Assembly (NCBI RefSeq): GCF_004793885.1 | Contig: NZ_SRYG01000023.1 | Coordinates: 1-37,173, forward strand | Source of the DNA: Dubosiella muris | Lineage (GTDB): Bacteria > Bacillota_I > Bacilli_A > Erysipelotrichales > Erysipelotrichaceae | Length of the DNA stretch: 37,173 nt | Direction of reading: 5' to 3' | Shown: positions 1 through 8,208 of the stretch, piece by piece | Position numbering within the stretch: the first letter of the stretch is position 1 | How the letters are laid out: every line of letters begins with the position of its first letter | Notes under the pieces: generated by a model | What the model was told of the DNA's origin: nothing | The model's database searches: none | The model's input: only the letters and a program-made list of their open reading frames with translations | Translations under genes and position numbers: made by a program

Positions 1-29
1 GTTTCTGGTTTTGAGAGATCGAACGACCA

Positions 30-54
30 CCTTGCCGCTGGCGAGGTTTTTTTT
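30..54 (+). terminator. Intrinsic terminator of an upstream gene outside the window
   Basis: A 6-bp stem (CCTTGC with GCGAGG, one T-G pair) and a 5-base loop are followed by eight T residues. It would end a plus-strand transcript entering from the left edge. The first 29 bases hold nothing else I can identify. Confidence 0.6.
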
Positions 55-117
55 ATTGGCATATGGAATGAAAGCTGTTTTTCTTTTTGTTTAAATAGAA
101 TCAGGAGATGATGTGCA

Positions 118-726
118 ATGAACAATTCGTCGAAGGAGGAAAACAAAAAGGTCCTGCTGGATCCCCAGCCGGCTTTACAATTTATTTTCGCGATGTTCGC
201 CCTCTTTACGTGGCTGGGCGTTCTCGTGAAAGTGCCAAACGATTCCGCCATCACGATGGGAATTTTGGAAATTTCACTGGGCGCGGCCGCGTTTGCCGGC
301 AGCATTTTAAATTTGATTCGTGGTGACCAGCAAGGAAACATCAACTTGATTTTGTCCGTTATTCTTGGCTTTTCGGGCGGTATCACCCAAATCGTTTCCG
401 TGGTCGCCCATCAAAACCATTTGGTGTTCCATCCCTGGATTAGCAGCGTCGTGCTTTTGGTCGGCGCGATTTACATGGCGTGCTTTTTGCCGCTTTTGAC
501 AAAAAAGCCGCTTTATCAGCTTGTTTCCCATTTGAGCGTTGTGCTCGGCTTTTTATTTTCGTCGTTATCCATGCTGCTGGCCCAGCCTTCCTGGCGGGTG
601 ATCGGCGCGTGGTGCTTGTTTGTGTTTGCCTTGACGGCTCTGTATGCCGGCATCAGCAACATGTACAACGAAATGGGAATCCGCATTTGGCAGGGAAAAA
701 GCCTGGCGGATTATTTAAAAAAGTAG
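118..726 (+). CDS. Six-segment membrane protein, possibly divergent AceTr (GPR1/FUN34/YaaH) family
   Basis: A 202-residue integral membrane protein with about six hydrophobic segments between residues 19 and 181 and short charged ends. AGGAG lies 10 bases before the ATG. Length and topology fit the AceTr family of acetate/succinate transporters. A DPQP motif at residues 15-18 sits where that family has its NPAP-type motif, and YNE at 183-185 sits near the C-terminus where that family has a similar Asn-Glu pair. The likeness is loose, the consensus NPAPLGL is absent and the substrate is unknown, so this is a family-level suggestion only. The gene stands alone between a terminator on the left and a shared bidirectional terminator on the right. 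Confidence 0.6.
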   Translation: MNNSSKEENKKVLLDPQPALQFIFAMFALFTWLGVLVKVPNDSAITMGILEISLGAAAFAGSILNLIRGDQQGNINLILSVILGFSGGITQIVSVVAHQNHLVFHPWISSVVLLVGAIYMACFLPLLTKKPLYQLVSHLSVVLGFLFSSLSMLLAQPSWRVIGAWCLFVFALTALYAGISNMYNEMGIRIWQGKSLADYLKK

Positions 727-732
727 AAAAAG

Positions 733-785
733 AAAACGAAAGAGCTTTGGACGGATCCACGTCCTGTGTTCTTTCGTTTTTTCTT
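733..785. terminator. Bidirectional terminator between the membrane protein and serine dehydratase genes
   Basis: AAAACGAAAGA (733-743) pairs perfectly with TCTTTCGTTTT (770-780), with a smaller GGAC/GTCC helix inside the loop. T residues follow on the plus strand and A residues precede it, so it can end both convergent transcripts. Confidence 0.8.
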
Positions 786-2003
786 TTATTTTTGTGTTCG
801 ATGTTCCGGAACGACGATCGCAAGTCCGCCAAGGGCGCTTTCCTTCAACTCGATTGGAAGCTTTTTTCCAGTTAAATTCATTGTTTGCACAACCATGTCG
901 AAGCTGACCCGGTTTTTTTTGACATTCCGTAAATATTTCGCCAGTCTGGCCGCGTCGATCGAACGTTGCGCCGCCACCGCGTTGCGCTCAATGCAAGGAA
1001 TCATCACATAGCCTCCGACCGGATCGCAAGTGAGGCCAAGATGGTGTTCCAGGCCGATTTCCGCGGCGCATTCGATTTGGGAGTTGGTTTGTCCTTGCAA
1101 AAAGGCGATCATGGCCGCTCCCATGGAACAGGCGGCGCCAACTTCAGCCTGGCAGCCGGCTTTGGCTCCCGAAATTGTCGCGTTGTACTGGATCAAATTG
1201 CCAATCAGCCCGGCGACTTTCAAGCCCTTGATGATTTTCCCTTTTGGATACTCCAAGTCGTAGTAGTAGTGGTAGACAAGGGCGGGGAGCACTCCGCAGC
1301 TGCCCATCGTCGGCGCTGTGACCACGGTTCCACCGCTGGCGTTTTGCTCGCTGGCCGCGTAGGCGTAGCTTGCTAGAAGAAGGGCGTTTTGCTCCGTGAT
1401 GTCGTCGCAGCTTTTCGCGGACTGGTTCAAGGCGCTGGCGACACGGTCAAGCTGAAGGGAGCCAGGCAGCACGCCGGTTTTTGACAGTCCTTTTTTTACG
1501 CTTTTGATCATGGCGCTGAAAATCGCCTTCATGTACGTGTCAAAGTCTTTTCCTTCGGTTTGATCGACGTACTCGTCAAAGCCGAGATGGTGTTTTTTGC
1601 AGTAGGCGTGAATCTCGTCCATCGTCGTCTGCGGATAGATGTTGTCGCCATCCAGCGCTTTTTCGCCATCACGTTCAATTTTGCCGCCGCCAATGGACAC
1701 GAAGGTGTGGCTGGCGCAAGCCTTGCCGTTTTCGAAGACGTCGAAGCGCATCGTATTTGGATGCTGCACAGGACTTTTGATGTCGAACACGATAGAAACC
1801 GGAAGCGGTTTCAGCGTTTTTTTGATAATCATATCCGTTAAATGGCCGCGTCCTGTCAAGGCGAGCGATCCGTAGAGCGTCACCCGGACCTCGGTCGCAT
1901 TGGGATAGGTTTGTTTGATGTATTCGCTGGCGCGCATCGGGCCAAACGTGTGAGAGGAGCTTGGTCCGGGGCCGATTTTGAAAATTTCTTTAATACTTTG
2001 CAT
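786..2003 (-). CDS. sdaA: L-serine ammonia-lyase (serine dehydratase), iron-sulfur dependent, single chain
   Basis: Deaminates L-serine to pyruvate and ammonia in the cytoplasm with a [4Fe-4S] cluster. The 405 residues join the beta-type domain (about 1-150, with the GPSSSHTFGP motif near residue 12) and the alpha-type catalytic domain (about 155-405). Cluster-ligand Cys candidates are Cys284 (GCQAE), Cys326 (GLTCDPVGG) and Cys337 (IPCIERN). Their spacing of 42 and 11 residues equals that of the characterised type II enzymes. It is somewhat shorter than the roughly 455-residue E. coli SdaA. The gene is monocistronic, with its own promoter and a cre-like palindrome just upstream, and is divergent from the branched-chain amino-acid importer. 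The enzyme would feed serine carbon into pyruvate. Confidence 0.95.
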   Translation of the reverse strand: MQSIKEIFKIGPGPSSSHTFGPMRASEYIKQTYPNATEVRVTLYGSLALTGRGHLTDMIIKKTLKPLPVSIVFDIKSPVQHPNTMRFDVFENGKACASHTFVSIGGGKIERDGEKALDGDNIYPQTTMDEIHAYCKKHHLGFDEYVDQTEGKDFDTYMKAIFSAMIKSVKKGLSKTGVLPGSLQLDRVASALNQSAKSCDDITEQNALLLASYAYAASEQNASGGTVVTAPTMGSCGVLPALVYHYYYDLEYPKGKIIKGLKVAGLIGNLIQYNATISGAKAGCQAEVGAACSMGAAMIAFLQGQTNSQIECAAEIGLEHHLGLTCDPVGGYVMIPCIERNAVAAQRSIDAARLAKYLRNVKKNRVSFDMVVQTMNLTGKKLPIELKESALGGLAIVVPEHRTQK

Positions 2004-2027
2004 AGTTTTGATTTCTCCACTTCCACC

Positions 2028-2056
2028 ATTATACTTTGTCCTAAGCGATTTGTAAG
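2028..2056 (-). promoter_or_regulatory. Promoter of the serine dehydratase gene
   Basis: On the minus strand CTTACA (2056-2051) and TATAAT (2033-2028) are separated by 17 bases, and the ATG lies 25 bases below the -10. This is a good sigma-A promoter. Confidence 0.65.
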
Positions 2057-2058
2057 GT

Positions 2059-2073
2059 TGAAAACGGTTTTCA
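2059..2073. promoter_or_regulatory. cre-like 15-bp palindrome upstream of the sdaA promoter
   Basis: TGAAAAC-G-GTTTTCA is a perfect inverted repeat centred on one G, two bases upstream of the sdaA -35. It resembles the CcpA/LacI-family cre consensus (TGAAARCGYTTTCA) but is one base longer, so CcpA binding is only a guess. It lies 30 bases before the livK -35. Confidence 0.35.
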
Positions 2074-2102
2074 TGGATGGATGAAAAAGAATGAAAATTT
2101 TC

Positions 2103-2131
2103 TTGATTTTATGTGAAGGTTTGGGTATCAT
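2103..2131 (+). promoter_or_regulatory. Likely promoter of the liv operon
   Basis: TTGATT (2103-2108) and TATCAT (2126-2131) have 17-base spacing, and the GGGAGGAG ribosome site begins at 2145. A palindrome GAAAATTTTC (2093-2102) abuts the -35 and could be an operator. Confidence 0.5.
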
Positions 2132-2162
2132 TATGACATATTATGGGAGGAGACATACAATT

Positions 2163-3347
2163 ATGAAAGGTAACATGTGGAAAGTACTGGCCTCTGGTGC
2201 CATGGCCGCATCCATGCTGGCCGGATGTTCCGCCGGTTCCGGGAATGCCGGCGGTGCCGAAGGAAAAACACTGAATGAAGGGGATACCGTCAAAATTGGC
2301 TTGAACTTCGAGTTGAGCGGGGATGTGTCCAGCTACGGGCAGGCGGAGCGCAACGCGGCGCAGCTTGCGATTGAACAATACAACGCGCGGACGGATACGA
2401 AATTCAAAGCGGAAGGCGTGGAAGTCGACGACAAAGGCGACGCGGCCGAAAGTACGACGCAGGCCGTGAAGCTTTGCACGGAAGATGGCGTAGCGGCTAT
2501 CGTCGGACCGGCGACTTCGGGCGCTTCGATCGCGACATACGCCGTGGCGGATGAAAACAGCGTGCCGGTTATTTCGCCGAGCGCGACGCAGGTGAACGCG
2601 ATGATGAACGGGGACAACGCCTACGAATACGCTTGGCGCGTTTGCTTCGAAGATTCGTATCAGGGCGCCGCGATGGCGATTTACGCGGCCGACACCCTCA
2701 ACTGTAAAAAGGCGGCTATTATCAACGAAACATCGGATTATGGTCAGGGACTGGCCAACCAGTTTGAAGAAACGTTTAAAGAGCATGGCGGAGAAGTCGT
2801 TGCCCATGAACAATACAACGCGGGCGACACCGATTTCGCTTCGATGCTGACATCCATGAAAAGCAAGGATTTCGACGTCCTCTACATCGCGGGGTACTAT
2901 TCCGAGGCGGGTCTGATCATCAAACAGGCGCGTACCGATGGAATCGACTGCCCGATTGTGGGCGCGGACGGCTTTGAGTCGGAAGTGCTTTCCGAGCTGG
3001 CCGGCAAGGAAAATCTGAATCAAGTATGGTATACGACGGCGTACACGACCGTGGACGCCTCCGACGAATTGAACGCGTTCATCGAAGCGTACAAAGCGAA
3101 ATACGATGAAACGCCGAATATGTTCTCCGCGCTGGCTTACGACGCGACCAACCTCGTTCTCGACGAGCTGGAAGCGACAGGAAAGACGGGCGCGGAACTG
3201 AACGAAGCCATCAAAAAGGCGGAATTCTCCGGCATTACCGGATCTTTCACATTTGACGAGGCGACCCATACGCCGGTCAAGAGCGTCATGGTCGTGAACC
3301 AGGTCGATGGCGTGCAGACGGAAGCAACGGAAGTCACAGTCGACTAA
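2163..3347 (+). CDS. livK: Branched-chain amino-acid ABC transporter, substrate-binding lipoprotein
   Basis: The extracellular receptor that captures leucine, isoleucine or valine for the LivHMGF importer. It has 394 residues, with a lipoprotein signal peptide ending in LAGC (Cys22 is the lipidation site). A Ser/Gly/Ala-rich linker leads to the type I periplasmic-binding fold, with the DTVKIGLNFELSG start typical of LivJ/LivK-like proteins, the GPATSGAS loop near residue 118 and a C-terminal GSFTFD segment. I chose the ATG at 2163 because GGGAGGAG lies 10 bases before it. An in-frame start at 2091 would put an unrelated stretch before the signal peptide. Regulation probably acts at the promoter and through the terminator just downstream. 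Confidence 0.95.
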   Translation: MKGNMWKVLASGAMAASMLAGCSAGSGNAGGAEGKTLNEGDTVKIGLNFELSGDVSSYGQAERNAAQLAIEQYNARTDTKFKAEGVEVDDKGDAAESTTQAVKLCTEDGVAAIVGPATSGASIATYAVADENSVPVISPSATQVNAMMNGDNAYEYAWRVCFEDSYQGAAMAIYAADTLNCKKAAIINETSDYGQGLANQFEETFKEHGGEVVAHEQYNAGDTDFASMLTSMKSKDFDVLYIAGYYSEAGLIIKQARTDGIDCPIVGADGFESEVLSELAGKENLNQVWYTTAYTTVDASDELNAFIEAYKAKYDETPNMFSALAYDATNLVLDELEATGKTGAELNEAIKKAEFSGITGSFTFDEATHTPVKSVMVVNQVDGVQTEATEVTVD

Positions 3348-3364
3348 TCAACCTTTGCGAGTTG

Positions 3365-3391
3365 AAAGGGGAAAGCGATTTCCCCTTTTTT
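3365..3391 (+). terminator. Intra-operon terminator (attenuator) between livK and livH
   Basis: AAAGGGGAAA and TTTCCCCTTT form a perfect 10-bp hairpin with a GCGA tetraloop, followed by more T residues. It lies between the binding-protein gene and the permease genes, so partial read-through would give more LivK than membrane components. Confidence 0.8.
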
Positions 3392-3415
3392 CCAATTTAG
3401 AAAGAGAGTGATAAA

Positions 3416-4294
3416 ATGAGCCAATTTCTTCAACAAGTCGTCAATGGATTGTCGCTTGGCAGCATTTACGCGCTGGTGGCGCTAGGATACACCATGGTGT
3501 ACGGCATCATCAAACTCATCAACTTCGCCCATGGCGACGTGTACATGATCGGCGCGTATGTCGCCTTCATCGTGACGACGTATTTCGGGTTCGGCTTTTT
3601 TCCAGCCCTGATTACTTGTATGGTCGTCTGCGGTGTGCTGGGCGTTTTGATCGAGCGAATCGCGTACCGGCCGCTGCGGCACGCCCCGCGGATTACCGCC
3701 CTGATCACGGCGATCGGTGTTTCGTACGTGATCGAGTACACGACCGCCTATTTCATGGGCACGGAAAAGCGGACGTATCCGCAGCTGTTGTCCAACGCTT
3801 CGTTTAATTTGGGGCCAATCAAAATCACGACCCAGCAAATTTATATTTTTGTGATTACCATCGTTTTGATGATTATTTTGCAGTTTATTATTCAAAAGAC
3901 GAAAATCGGCCGGGCGATGCGCGCGGTCAGCACGGACGAGAACGCGGCGCAGCTGATGGGAATCAGCGTCGACACCACGATTTCGTTCACATTCCTGATT
4001 GGATCGGCTCTGGCCGGCGCGGGCGGCATCCTGGTTGGAATTTACTACAATTCCATCAACCCGCTTATGGGAATGGTTCCTGGACTGAAGGCGTTCGTCG
4101 CGGCTGTTTTCGGTGGTATCGGAAGCATTCCCGGCGCCTTGATCGGCGGTTTGTTTATCGGAATGGCGGAAACGATGGTCGTCGCGTATGGCAGTTCGTT
4201 GTACCGCGACGCGATCGTCTACGCGATCTTGATTGTCGTGCTGATTGTAAAACCGGCCGGACTGCTCGGAAAAAATCAAAGAGAGAAGGTGTAG
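3416..4294 (+). CDS. livH: Branched-chain amino-acid ABC transporter permease LivH
   Basis: One of two membrane subunits of the importer. The 292-residue protein is almost entirely hydrophobic with about eight membrane segments. It has the conserved N-terminal NGLSLGSIYALVALGYTMVYGI stretch (near residues 9-30) followed by INFAHGD, characteristic of LivH. The cytoplasmic coupling region holds GRAMRAVSTDENAAQLMGI near residue 163, the loop that contacts the ATPases. FGGIGSIPGALIGG near residue 238 is also typical. The ribosome site is weak (GAGAGTG, 3405-3411), and livM starts 4 bases after the stop. Confidence 0.95.
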   Translation: MSQFLQQVVNGLSLGSIYALVALGYTMVYGIIKLINFAHGDVYMIGAYVAFIVTTYFGFGFFPALITCMVVCGVLGVLIERIAYRPLRHAPRITALITAIGVSYVIEYTTAYFMGTEKRTYPQLLSNASFNLGPIKITTQQIYIFVITIVLMIILQFIIQKTKIGRAMRAVSTDENAAQLMGISVDTTISFTFLIGSALAGAGGILVGIYYNSINPLMGMVPGLKAFVAAVFGGIGSIPGALIGGLFIGMAETMVVAYGSSLYRDAIVYAILIVVLIVKPAGLLGKNQREKV

Positions 4295-4297
4295 GCC

Positions 4298-5260
4298 ATG
4301 TCGAAAGGTATTTTTAACAAAGTCAATTTGATGTGGATCGTTTCGATCGTCGTTTTATATCTTGTGCTGTCTTTGATGATGTCGGTTGGCATTATCAACT
4401 CCTACTATAAAATCACGTTGTTCAACATTTGTATCAACATCATGCTGGCGGTTTCGCTCAATCTTGTGATCGGGATTTGCGGCCAGTTCTCGCTTGGACA
4501 CGCCGGATTTATGTGCATTGGCGCTTACAGCGCGGGTGTCATTACGAAAATGATGCCCAATTACTTTGGTCTGCTGCTTGGTTTGATTGTCGGATTCGTC
4601 ATTTCCGCGATCGCGGCTTTGATCGTTTCCGTGCCGACATTGCGGCTGAAAGGCGACTATTTGGCGATTGCGACGCTGGGGTTTGCCGAAATCATCCGGA
4701 TCCTTGTGCAAAACATGAAAATCACCAATGGCGCGGCCGGCTTGAGCGGCATCCCGCCGTTGACGACGTGGCCATTGCTTATGCTTGGTGTGGTGGCCAC
4801 GATCGTGATTTGCTGCAACTTCACAAGGTCGGCGCCGGGTCGGGCGTGCATCGCGGTGCGCGAAGATGAAATCGCGGCCGAGGCGATGGGAATCAACACG
4901 ACGAAATACAAGGTCATCGCGTTTGTGATCGGGGCGCTGCTGGCCAGCGCGGCTGGCGCGCTGTTCGCGTGCAACTTCTATGTGATCAAACCGACGCAGT
5001 TCACCTTCAACAAGTCGATTGACATCTTGGTAATGGTCGTGTTTGGCGGCATGGGCAGCATGACCAGCTCTGTTCTGGCGGCCATCGCGATTGGCTTGCT
5101 CAATATGGTGCTGCAAAACTTCACCGATGCCCGGATGATTATTTACGGCGCGATTTTGGTGATCATGATGATTTTTAAACCGGATGGCTTGATTGGAAAC
5201 AAAGAGCTTTCGATGTCCAAAATCGCGAAGAAGTTCAAATCGAAGAAGGAGGTACGCTGA
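4298..5260 (+). CDS. livM: Branched-chain amino-acid ABC transporter permease LivM
   Basis: The second membrane subunit, 320 residues with about eight to nine hydrophobic segments. Family marks are NLVIGICGQFSLGHAGFM (about residues 55-72), the cytoplasmic loop GRACIAVREDEIAAEAMGIN (about 180-199) that couples to the ATPases, and VVFGGMGSMTSS near residue 249. A basic C-terminal tail follows (KIAKKFKSKKEVR). Its TGA overlaps the ATG of livG by one base, and the AAGGAGGT ribosome site of livG lies inside its last codons, so the two are translationally coupled. Confidence 0.95.
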   Translation: MSKGIFNKVNLMWIVSIVVLYLVLSLMMSVGIINSYYKITLFNICINIMLAVSLNLVIGICGQFSLGHAGFMCIGAYSAGVITKMMPNYFGLLLGLIVGFVISAIAALIVSVPTLRLKGDYLAIATLGFAEIIRILVQNMKITNGAAGLSGIPPLTTWPLLMLGVVATIVICCNFTRSAPGRACIAVREDEIAAEAMGINTTKYKVIAFVIGALLASAAGALFACNFYVIKPTQFTFNKSIDILVMVVFGGMGSMTSSVLAAIAIGLLNMVLQNFTDARMIIYGAILVIMMIFKPDGLIGNKELSMSKIAKKFKSKKEVR

Positions 5261-6039
5261 TGGAACCCGTTCTTGAAGTGAAAAACCTGACAAAAAACTT
5301 TGGCGGCCTTTGCGCGGTTTCCAACGTTTCGATGGAAATCATGCCTGGCGAGCTCATCGGGCTGATTGGACCCAACGGCGCGGGCAAGACGACGCTGTTC
5401 AACTTGCTGACGGGCGTGTACGAGCCAAGCGAAGGGTTGATCGAAATGGATGTGGATGGCAAGAAACGGCAAATTGGCGGGTTGAAGCCATACAAGATCA
5501 CGGACTATGGCGTCGCCCGCACATTCCAAAACATACGACTGTTCAAGTCGATGACAGTGCTGGAAAACGTGCAGGTGGCGATGCAGCGAAACATTCGTTA
5601 CGGAACGATGACCGCAATTTTGCGACTGCCGAAATTTTACTCGGAGGAGCGCTGGGTGCGTGAGAAAGCCGAGGAGTATTTAAAAGAAGTTGGTTTGTAT
5701 GGCAAGCGGCACGAGCTGGCGACCAACTTGCCGTATGGCGAGCAGCGCCGTTTGGAAATCGCGCGGGCGCTGGCGATTCAGCCCAAGATCTTGTATTTGG
5801 ACGAACCGGCCGCCGGCATGAACCCGCAGGAAACGGCGGACTTGACGAATCTGATTCATAAAATCCGGGAGAAATATCATTTGACGGTTATTTTGATCGA
5901 GCACGACATGTCGCTGGTCATGAATATTTGCGAACGGATCTACGTGCTGGATTATGGCAAGATGATCGCCAACGGCACGCCGGAGGAAATCAAAAACAAC
6001 GAGTTCGTCATCAAGGCGTATTTAGGGGAGGAGATCTAG
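5260..6039 (+). CDS. livG: Branched-chain amino-acid ABC transporter ATPase LivG
   Basis: A cytoplasmic ATP-hydrolysing subunit of 259 residues. Walker A is GPNGAGKT at residues 37-44. The family-specific ARTFQNIRLF Q-loop is near residue 88. The signature is degenerate, LPYGEQRRLEIARAL near 158-172, as is usual in LivG. Walker B is ILYLDEPAAGMNPQE, and the switch His is in LIEHDMSLV. The C-terminal segment ending in KAYLGEEI is also typical of LivG/LivF. The start overlaps the livM stop, and livF begins two bases after its own stop. Confidence 0.95.
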   Translation: MEPVLEVKNLTKNFGGLCAVSNVSMEIMPGELIGLIGPNGAGKTTLFNLLTGVYEPSEGLIEMDVDGKKRQIGGLKPYKITDYGVARTFQNIRLFKSMTVLENVQVAMQRNIRYGTMTAILRLPKFYSEERWVREKAEEYLKEVGLYGKRHELATNLPYGEQRRLEIARALAIQPKILYLDEPAAGMNPQETADLTNLIHKIREKYHLTVILIEHDMSLVMNICERIYVLDYGKMIANGTPEEIKNNEFVIKAYLGEEI

Positions 6040-6040
6040 T

Positions 6041-6751
6041 ATGGCTATGCTTGAAGTCAAGGATCTGCATGTCCACTATGGCATGATCGAGGCGCTCAAG
6101 GGCGTTTCGCTAACGGTGGAAGAAGGACAGATCGTCTCTTTGATTGGCGCCAACGGCGCGGGGAAGACGACGCTGCTTCAGTCGATTAGCGGGATCGTGA
6201 AAAAAAGCGGCGGCGAGGTAATGTTTCTTGGCAACGACATATACAAAGCCTCTCCGCAAAAAATCGTGGCCCAGGGATTGACGCAGGTGCCGGAAGGACG
6301 GCGGATCTTTACCGGTCTTTCCGTGTACGAGAATTTGATGATGGGCGCCTATTTGCGGAAAGACAAAAAAGGAATCGAGGAGGATCTGCAAAAAATCTAC
6401 AAACAGTTTCCGATTTTGGAGCAGAGAAAAGGGCAGGACGCCTCCACGTTGTCGGGTGGCGAGCAGCAAATGCTGGCGATGGGACGCGCCTTGATGGCCA
6501 GGCCGAAGCTTTTGCTGCTCGATGAGCCAAGCATGGGACTGGCGCCGATTCTGGTCAAGGAAATTTTTTCGATCATTCAGGAAATCAACCAGACCGGCAC
6601 GACCGTTTTGCTTGTGGAACAAAACGCGAAAATGGCGTTGTCGATCGCGGATTACGCGTACGTTCTGGAAACCGGAAACGTCGTGCTGAGCGGTTCCGGG
6701 CAGGACCTGATCGAATCGCCGGAAATCCAAAAAGCGTATTTAGGAGGATAA
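6041..6751 (+). CDS. livF: Branched-chain amino-acid ABC transporter ATPase LivF
   Basis: The second ATPase of the importer, 236 residues, working as a heterodimer with LivG. Walker A is GANGAGKT at residues 36-43, then VPEGRRIFTGLSVYENL in the Q-loop region (LivF type). The ABC signature LSGGEQQMLAMGRAL is near residue 138, Walker B is LLLLDEPSMGLAP, and the H-loop is replaced by VEQNAKMAL, as usual for LivF. The CBS-ACT gene starts one base after the stop, so the operon continues. Confidence 0.95.
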   Translation: MAMLEVKDLHVHYGMIEALKGVSLTVEEGQIVSLIGANGAGKTTLLQSISGIVKKSGGEVMFLGNDIYKASPQKIVAQGLTQVPEGRRIFTGLSVYENLMMGAYLRKDKKGIEEDLQKIYKQFPILEQRKGQDASTLSGGEQQMLAMGRALMARPKLLLLDEPSMGLAPILVKEIFSIIQEINQTGTTVLLVEQNAKMALSIADYAYVLETGNVVLSGSGQDLIESPEIQKAYLGG

Positions 6752-6752
6752 T

Positions 6753-7400
6753 ATGTTTAAAGTAAAAGATTTTATGACCAAGGACGTCATCACGTGCGAA
6801 CCGGATGAGAAGATCACAAAGGTCATCGACTTGATGAATACGAAGCATATTCATCGTCTGCCTGTCGTGGACGCCAACGGGAAACTGACGGGCATGATTA
6901 CGGAAGGGATGATTGCCGGAGCCAACAATTCGGCAACATCGCTGTCGATTTTCGAATTGAACTACCTGCTTTCGAAAACCGACGTCAAAACCGTCATGAT
7001 CAAAAACGTCATCTCGATTCGCGAAAACGAATTGATGGAAGAGGCGGCGCAGAAAATGCTTCAAAACGATATCGGCTGTCTTCCCGTCACGGACCGGGAT
7101 GGAAAAGTTGTCGGGATCCTGACGCAAAACGATATTTTCAAGAGCTTCCTGAACGTGCTGGGCTGGGAAAATACCGGATCGCGCATCACGCTGGAAGTGA
7201 AAGACGAAGTCGGTGCGCTGGAAAAGATTTCCAAGATCTTCGCGGATCAGGCCGTCAGCATTTCGAACATTGGCGTGTACGCTTCGCAAGACGGCGTGGC
7301 GAGCATGGTCATTCGCAGCGATACGACGCAAATCGACCCGATCACAAAAGCGCTGGAGGAAGGCGGATACACCGTCCAGGAAGCGCTGGTGATTGAATAA
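6753..7400 (+). CDS. CBS-pair plus ACT domain protein (AcuB-like)
   Basis: A 215-residue soluble protein with two CBS motifs (about residues 7-60 and 78-135) and a C-terminal ACT domain (about 143-213, starting RITLEVKDEVGALEKISKIF). CBS pairs bind adenine nucleotides and ACT domains often bind amino acids, so it is probably a sensor, not an enzyme. It is the last gene of the liv operon, one base after livF, with the ribosome site AGGAGG inside the end of livF. The position suggests that it reports energy state and branched-chain amino-acid level, possibly to the transporter itself; that role is an inference. Clostridial genomes carry similar AcuB-like proteins near amino-acid genes. Confidence 0.85.
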   Translation: MFKVKDFMTKDVITCEPDEKITKVIDLMNTKHIHRLPVVDANGKLTGMITEGMIAGANNSATSLSIFELNYLLSKTDVKTVMIKNVISIRENELMEEAAQKMLQNDIGCLPVTDRDGKVVGILTQNDIFKSFLNVLGWENTGSRITLEVKDEVGALEKISKIFADQAVSISNIGVYASQDGVASMVIRSDTTQIDPITKALEEGGYTVQEALVIE

Positions 7401-7402
7401 AG

Positions 7403-7430
7403 AAAACGACGGCGAAAACCGTCGTTTTAT
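7403..7430. terminator. Bidirectional terminator ending the liv operon
   Basis: AAAACGACGG (7403-7412) and CCGTCGTTTT (7419-7428) form a perfect 10-bp stem with a 6-base loop. It has T residues on both strands and also serves the convergent lipoprotein gene, whose stop lies inside the stem. Confidence 0.8.
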
Positions 7431-8143
7431 TCGTCAATCTTGTATGTATCCAAATCGTCCGGAAACGGAATGGAGGAAAGCTTGTCGTAGTCGGACACAC
7501 GAATCGTAATGGCGATGGACGTATCCAGCGCGTGCTCGTCGATCTTTTGAGCAAGGTCGGCGTCAATGCGCAAATCGGTTACGACGCCATCATTGATTTT
7601 CGCTTCCAATGTGGCGTGGTCGACATCGACGGAGCCATAGGCGTCAAGCAGTTTGGCCAGTTCGCCTTTGTTGATGTCGAACGAATACGTGTCGCCCTCT
7701 TTTTTCCCGGAGGTGAACACTTGTTTCAGTTCTTCGTCCGTCATGTCGAGAAAGGGATCCAGATTGGTTAGCTTGGAATCGGTCTTCAGCCCGATTTTTT
7801 CGATGACGCTTTGCGTTTTCACCCCCATGGAGTTTAAATAGGTCTTTCCGTCCTTGATGTAAAAGTCAAGGAAGTTGTCCTGGGTCCGGCCGCCCGCTTT
7901 TAGGCTGGACGTCGCGGCGAGCGCGAGTTGGTTTTTTTGATCGAAATAAAGGTTCGCTAGAATTTCACTGGGGTCGTCCTCGTTCATGACGATATTGAAC
8001 TCGACATGGGCGGAGTCGGCTTGAAACGTATGGTGAAGCGCGTTGAAAAATTCAAGAGAGAGATCGGCTGGCGCGTTCTTTGAGCATGCAGTTAGTCCGA
8101 ATCCGAAAATTAATGTTAGTATGAAGATGGTTATCTTTTTCAT
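7427..8143 (-). CDS. Putative lipoprotein of unknown function
   Basis: A 238-residue protein with a lipoprotein signal peptide (basic MKK, hydrophobic stretch, lipobox LTAC, Cys20). The mature part alternates beta-type segments of the pattern DFYIKDGKTYLNSMG and ATLEAKINDGVVTDLRIDA. It recalls the outer-surface LppX/LprG-like or DUF6612-type lipoproteins that bind hydrophobic ligands, but no diagnostic motif is visible and no function is proposed. GGAGG lies six bases before the ATG. It is monocistronic and divergent from the DUF3783 gene. Confidence 0.8.
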   Translation of the reverse strand: MKKITIFILTLIFGFGLTACSKNAPADLSLEFFNALHHTFQADSAHVEFNIVMNEDDPSEILANLYFDQKNQLALAATSSLKAGGRTQDNFLDFYIKDGKTYLNSMGVKTQSVIEKIGLKTDSKLTNLDPFLDMTDEELKQVFTSGKKEGDTYSFDINKGELAKLLDAYGSVDVDHATLEAKINDGVVTDLRIDADLAQKIDEHALDTSIAITIRVSDYDKLSSIPFPDDLDTYKIDE

Positions 8144-8160
8144 ATGGCCTCCGTTTTCGC

Positions 8161-8172
8161 CATTTTAAAATG
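8161..8172. promoter_or_regulatory. 12-bp palindrome in the divergent region
   Basis: CATTTTAAAATG is a perfect palindrome in the 65 bases between the divergent lipoprotein and DUF3783 genes. It may be an operator for one or both; such an A/T-rich palindrome could also arise by chance. Confidence 0.25.
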
Positions 8173-8208
8173 AAACCTTCTGATTTGTCAAAGAAAGGAC
8201 ACAATGTT

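Noticed and set aside
2096-2110. CodY-like box at the liv promoter
   Set aside because: AATTTTCTTGATTTT matches only 11 of 15 consensus positions and has no proper dyad; I cannot tell whether the organism has CodY.
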